From contig WGDF01000325.1 of the NCBI GenBank assembly GCA_015493405.1, positions 1-5,750 of the forward strand: a stretch of DNA of 5,750 bases. Direction: 5' to 3'. The notes under the pieces were generated by a model. The model made no database searches. It saw only the letters and a program-made list of their open reading frames with translations, and was not told where the DNA came from. This document shows positions 4,522 through 5,750 of this stretch, piece after piece (the stretch's first letter is position 1; every line of letters starts with the position of its first letter). This stretch comes from Flavobacteriaceae bacterium. GTDB lineage: Bacteria > Bacteroidota > Bacteroidia > Flavobacteriales > Flavobacteriaceae. Position numbers and translations under genes: made by a program.

Positions 4522-5750
4522 ATGCAATTTAACAAATATGCCCTTTCCGATTGGTTACCGACCACGGCTAAAGAAGTCAAGAAACGCAGTTGGGATGAAT
4601 TAGATGTCATTCTTTTCAGTGGCGATGCCTATATTGATCATCCATCCTTTGGGCCTGCTGTTGTAGGGCGTGTTTTTGAAAGTTTCGGTTTACGTATTGC
4701 TATTGTGCCCCAGCCAAATGTCAGAGACAATTTGCAAGATTTTACCAAGCTGGGTAAACCACGTTTGTTTTTTGCGGTAACAGCCGGCAGTATGGATTCG
4801 ATGATTAGCAATTATACTGCCAGCAAAAAGCCACGTGACAAAGATGCTTATTCACCTGGGGGAGAATGGGGCAACCGGCCCGATTATGCCAGTATTAAAT
4901 ACAGTCAAATTCTCAAAAAGTTTTTTCCGGATGTGCCTATTCTTATCGGAGGAATTGAAGCATCTTTGCGACGTGTGACTCATTATGATTACTGGAGTGA
5001 CCGTTTAAAACCTTCCATCTTAGTTGATTCCGGGGCAGATTTGTTGGTCTATGGAATGGGTGAACAGCCTTTGAGAGAAATTGTAAAACTCGTTGAACGC
5101 GGGGTGCCGTTTTCGGCTCTGAAGACGATTAAACAGACCGCTTTTTTACTCCAGGAAAATGAAAAATTGCCCAAGAACAAACAATGGAAAGATATTTATA
5201 TAAATTCTCATGACCGTTGCTTAATAGATAAAAAAGCTTTCGCCCAGAATTTTAAAACCTTGGAAATAGAATCCAATATGATGATTGCCAAGCATCGTAT
5301 TTTGCAAAAAATAGGCACACAAACTTTGGTCATCAACCCGGCCTTTCCGGCTATGACGGAGCATGAAATTGATGCAGCTTTCGATTTGCCTTTTACACGC
5401 ATGCCGCACCCCAAATATCGCAAGCGCGGCCCTATTCCGGCTTACGAAATGATCAAACATTCCATTAATGTGCATCGGGGTTGTTTCGGGGGGTGTAGTT
5501 TTTGCACCATTTCAGCGCATCAAGGTAAATTTATTGCCAGTCGTAGCAAAAAATCGATTGTTAATGAACTGGAACAGATTGTCAATCAAGAAGATTTTAA
5601 AGGATATATTTCTGATATTGGAGGGCCTTCAGCCAATATGTATAAAATGCGGGGTAAAGATTTGAGTATTTGTGAAAAATGTACGGCGCCATCTTGTATC
5701 AATCCGGTTGTTTGTAGCAATTTAGATACTTCGCATAAAGATTTATTGGA
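4522..5750 (+). CDS. ygiQ: YgiQ-family radical SAM protein (3' truncated by window)
   Basis: The frame is open from ATG 4522 to the window end, 409 codons; the family usually runs to about 600-740 residues, so roughly the last third is missing. An in-frame TAA at 4507-4509 makes 4522 the first possible start. The N-terminal domain has the family hallmarks: WLPTTAKEVKKRSWDELDVI, SGDAYIDHPSFGPAVVGR, TAGSMDSMISNYTASKKPRD and IGGIEASLRR. The radical SAM core begins at NVHRGCFGGCSFCTISAHQG, with cluster-binding C321, C325 and C328 in a CX3CX2C pattern. A second cysteine group, C384, C387, C392 and C398 (CEKCTAPSCINPVVC), is also typical of YgiQ and may bind another metal centre. The family is widespread but its reaction is not established to my knowledge. 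It is transcribed divergently from mobA, so functional linkage is not implied. Confidence 0.95.
   Translation, partial: MQFNKYALSDWLPTTAKEVKKRSWDELDVILFSGDAYIDHPSFGPAVVGRVFESFGLRIAIVPQPNVRDNLQDFTKLGKPRLFFAVTAGSMDSMISNYTASKKPRDKDAYSPGGEWGNRPDYASIKYSQILKKFFPDVPILIGGIEASLRRVTHYDYWSDRLKPSILVDSGADLLVYGMGEQPLREIVKLVERGVPFSALKTIKQTAFLLQENEKLPKNKQWKDIYINSHDRCLIDKKAFAQNFKTLEIESNMMIAKHRILQKIGTQTLVINPAFPAMTEHEIDAAFDLPFTRMPHPKYRKRGPIPAYEMIKHSINVHRGCFGGCSFCTISAHQGKFIASRSKKSIVNELEQIVNQEDFKGYISDIGGPSANMYKMRGKDLSICEKCTAPSCINPVVCSNLDTSHKDLL

Noticed and set aside
5208..5475. Two overlapping minus-strand open frames of 71 and 84 codons
   Set aside because: Both are antisense to the continuous YgiQ reading frame, which has clear family motifs throughout.
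5468..5665. 65-codon plus-strand open frame
   Set aside because: It is an out-of-frame shadow over the radical SAM cysteine motif of the YgiQ gene.
4522..5750. YgiQ gene as a truncated pseudogene
   Set aside because: The frame is intact with all expected motifs in order. It simply runs off the window edge.

Overview
The window looks like a chromosomal segment of an AT-rich member of the Bacteroidota. Three things point there: a secreted enzyme ends in a Por/type IX secretion (T9SS) C-terminal sorting domain, both sides of the divergent intergenic region carry the TAnnTTTG -7 box typical of this phylum, and start codons follow A-rich leaders rather than Shine-Dalgarno sequences. I cannot name the genus.

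Layout. Bases 1-231 (+) are the 3' end of a TPR-repeat protein gene, followed by a strong hairpin terminator at 251-278. Next is a 222-bp non-coding insertion (294-515) with 28-bp imperfect terminal inverted repeats and exact 8-bp target duplications (ACTATTTT, 286-293 and 516-523). It looks like a miniature element (MITE), possibly mobilised by an ISL3-type transposase. It landed 1 bp beyond the stop codon of the next gene. A four-gene cluster then runs leftward on the minus strand, read from 4314 down to 517: mobA (molybdenum cofactor nucleotidyltransferase), a 564-aa polytopic membrane protein fused to a THEP1-type P-loop NTPase, a small lipoprotein, and a GH25 lysozyme with a T9SS sorting tail. 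A 207-bp divergent intergenic region (4315-4521) holds a -7 box for each direction. From 4522 (+) to the window edge runs the first 409 codons of a YgiQ-family radical SAM protein gene.

How the genes fit together. mobA and the membrane-NTPase gene overlap by 11 bp, so they are probably translationally coupled. The membrane part of the fusion resembles ECF-transporter S- and T-like parts in series. With mobA next door, a role in uptake or handling of molybdenum, or of a cofactor precursor, is the simplest hypothesis, but it is inference. The lipoprotein and lysozyme are packed behind them (30-bp and 5-bp gaps) and act in the envelope, so their link to molybdenum may be only positional.

The observations most worth a second look are the ECF-like/THEP1 fusion coupled to mobA, and the miniature element, which appears to have separated the lysozyme gene from a terminator it once shared with the convergent TPR gene.
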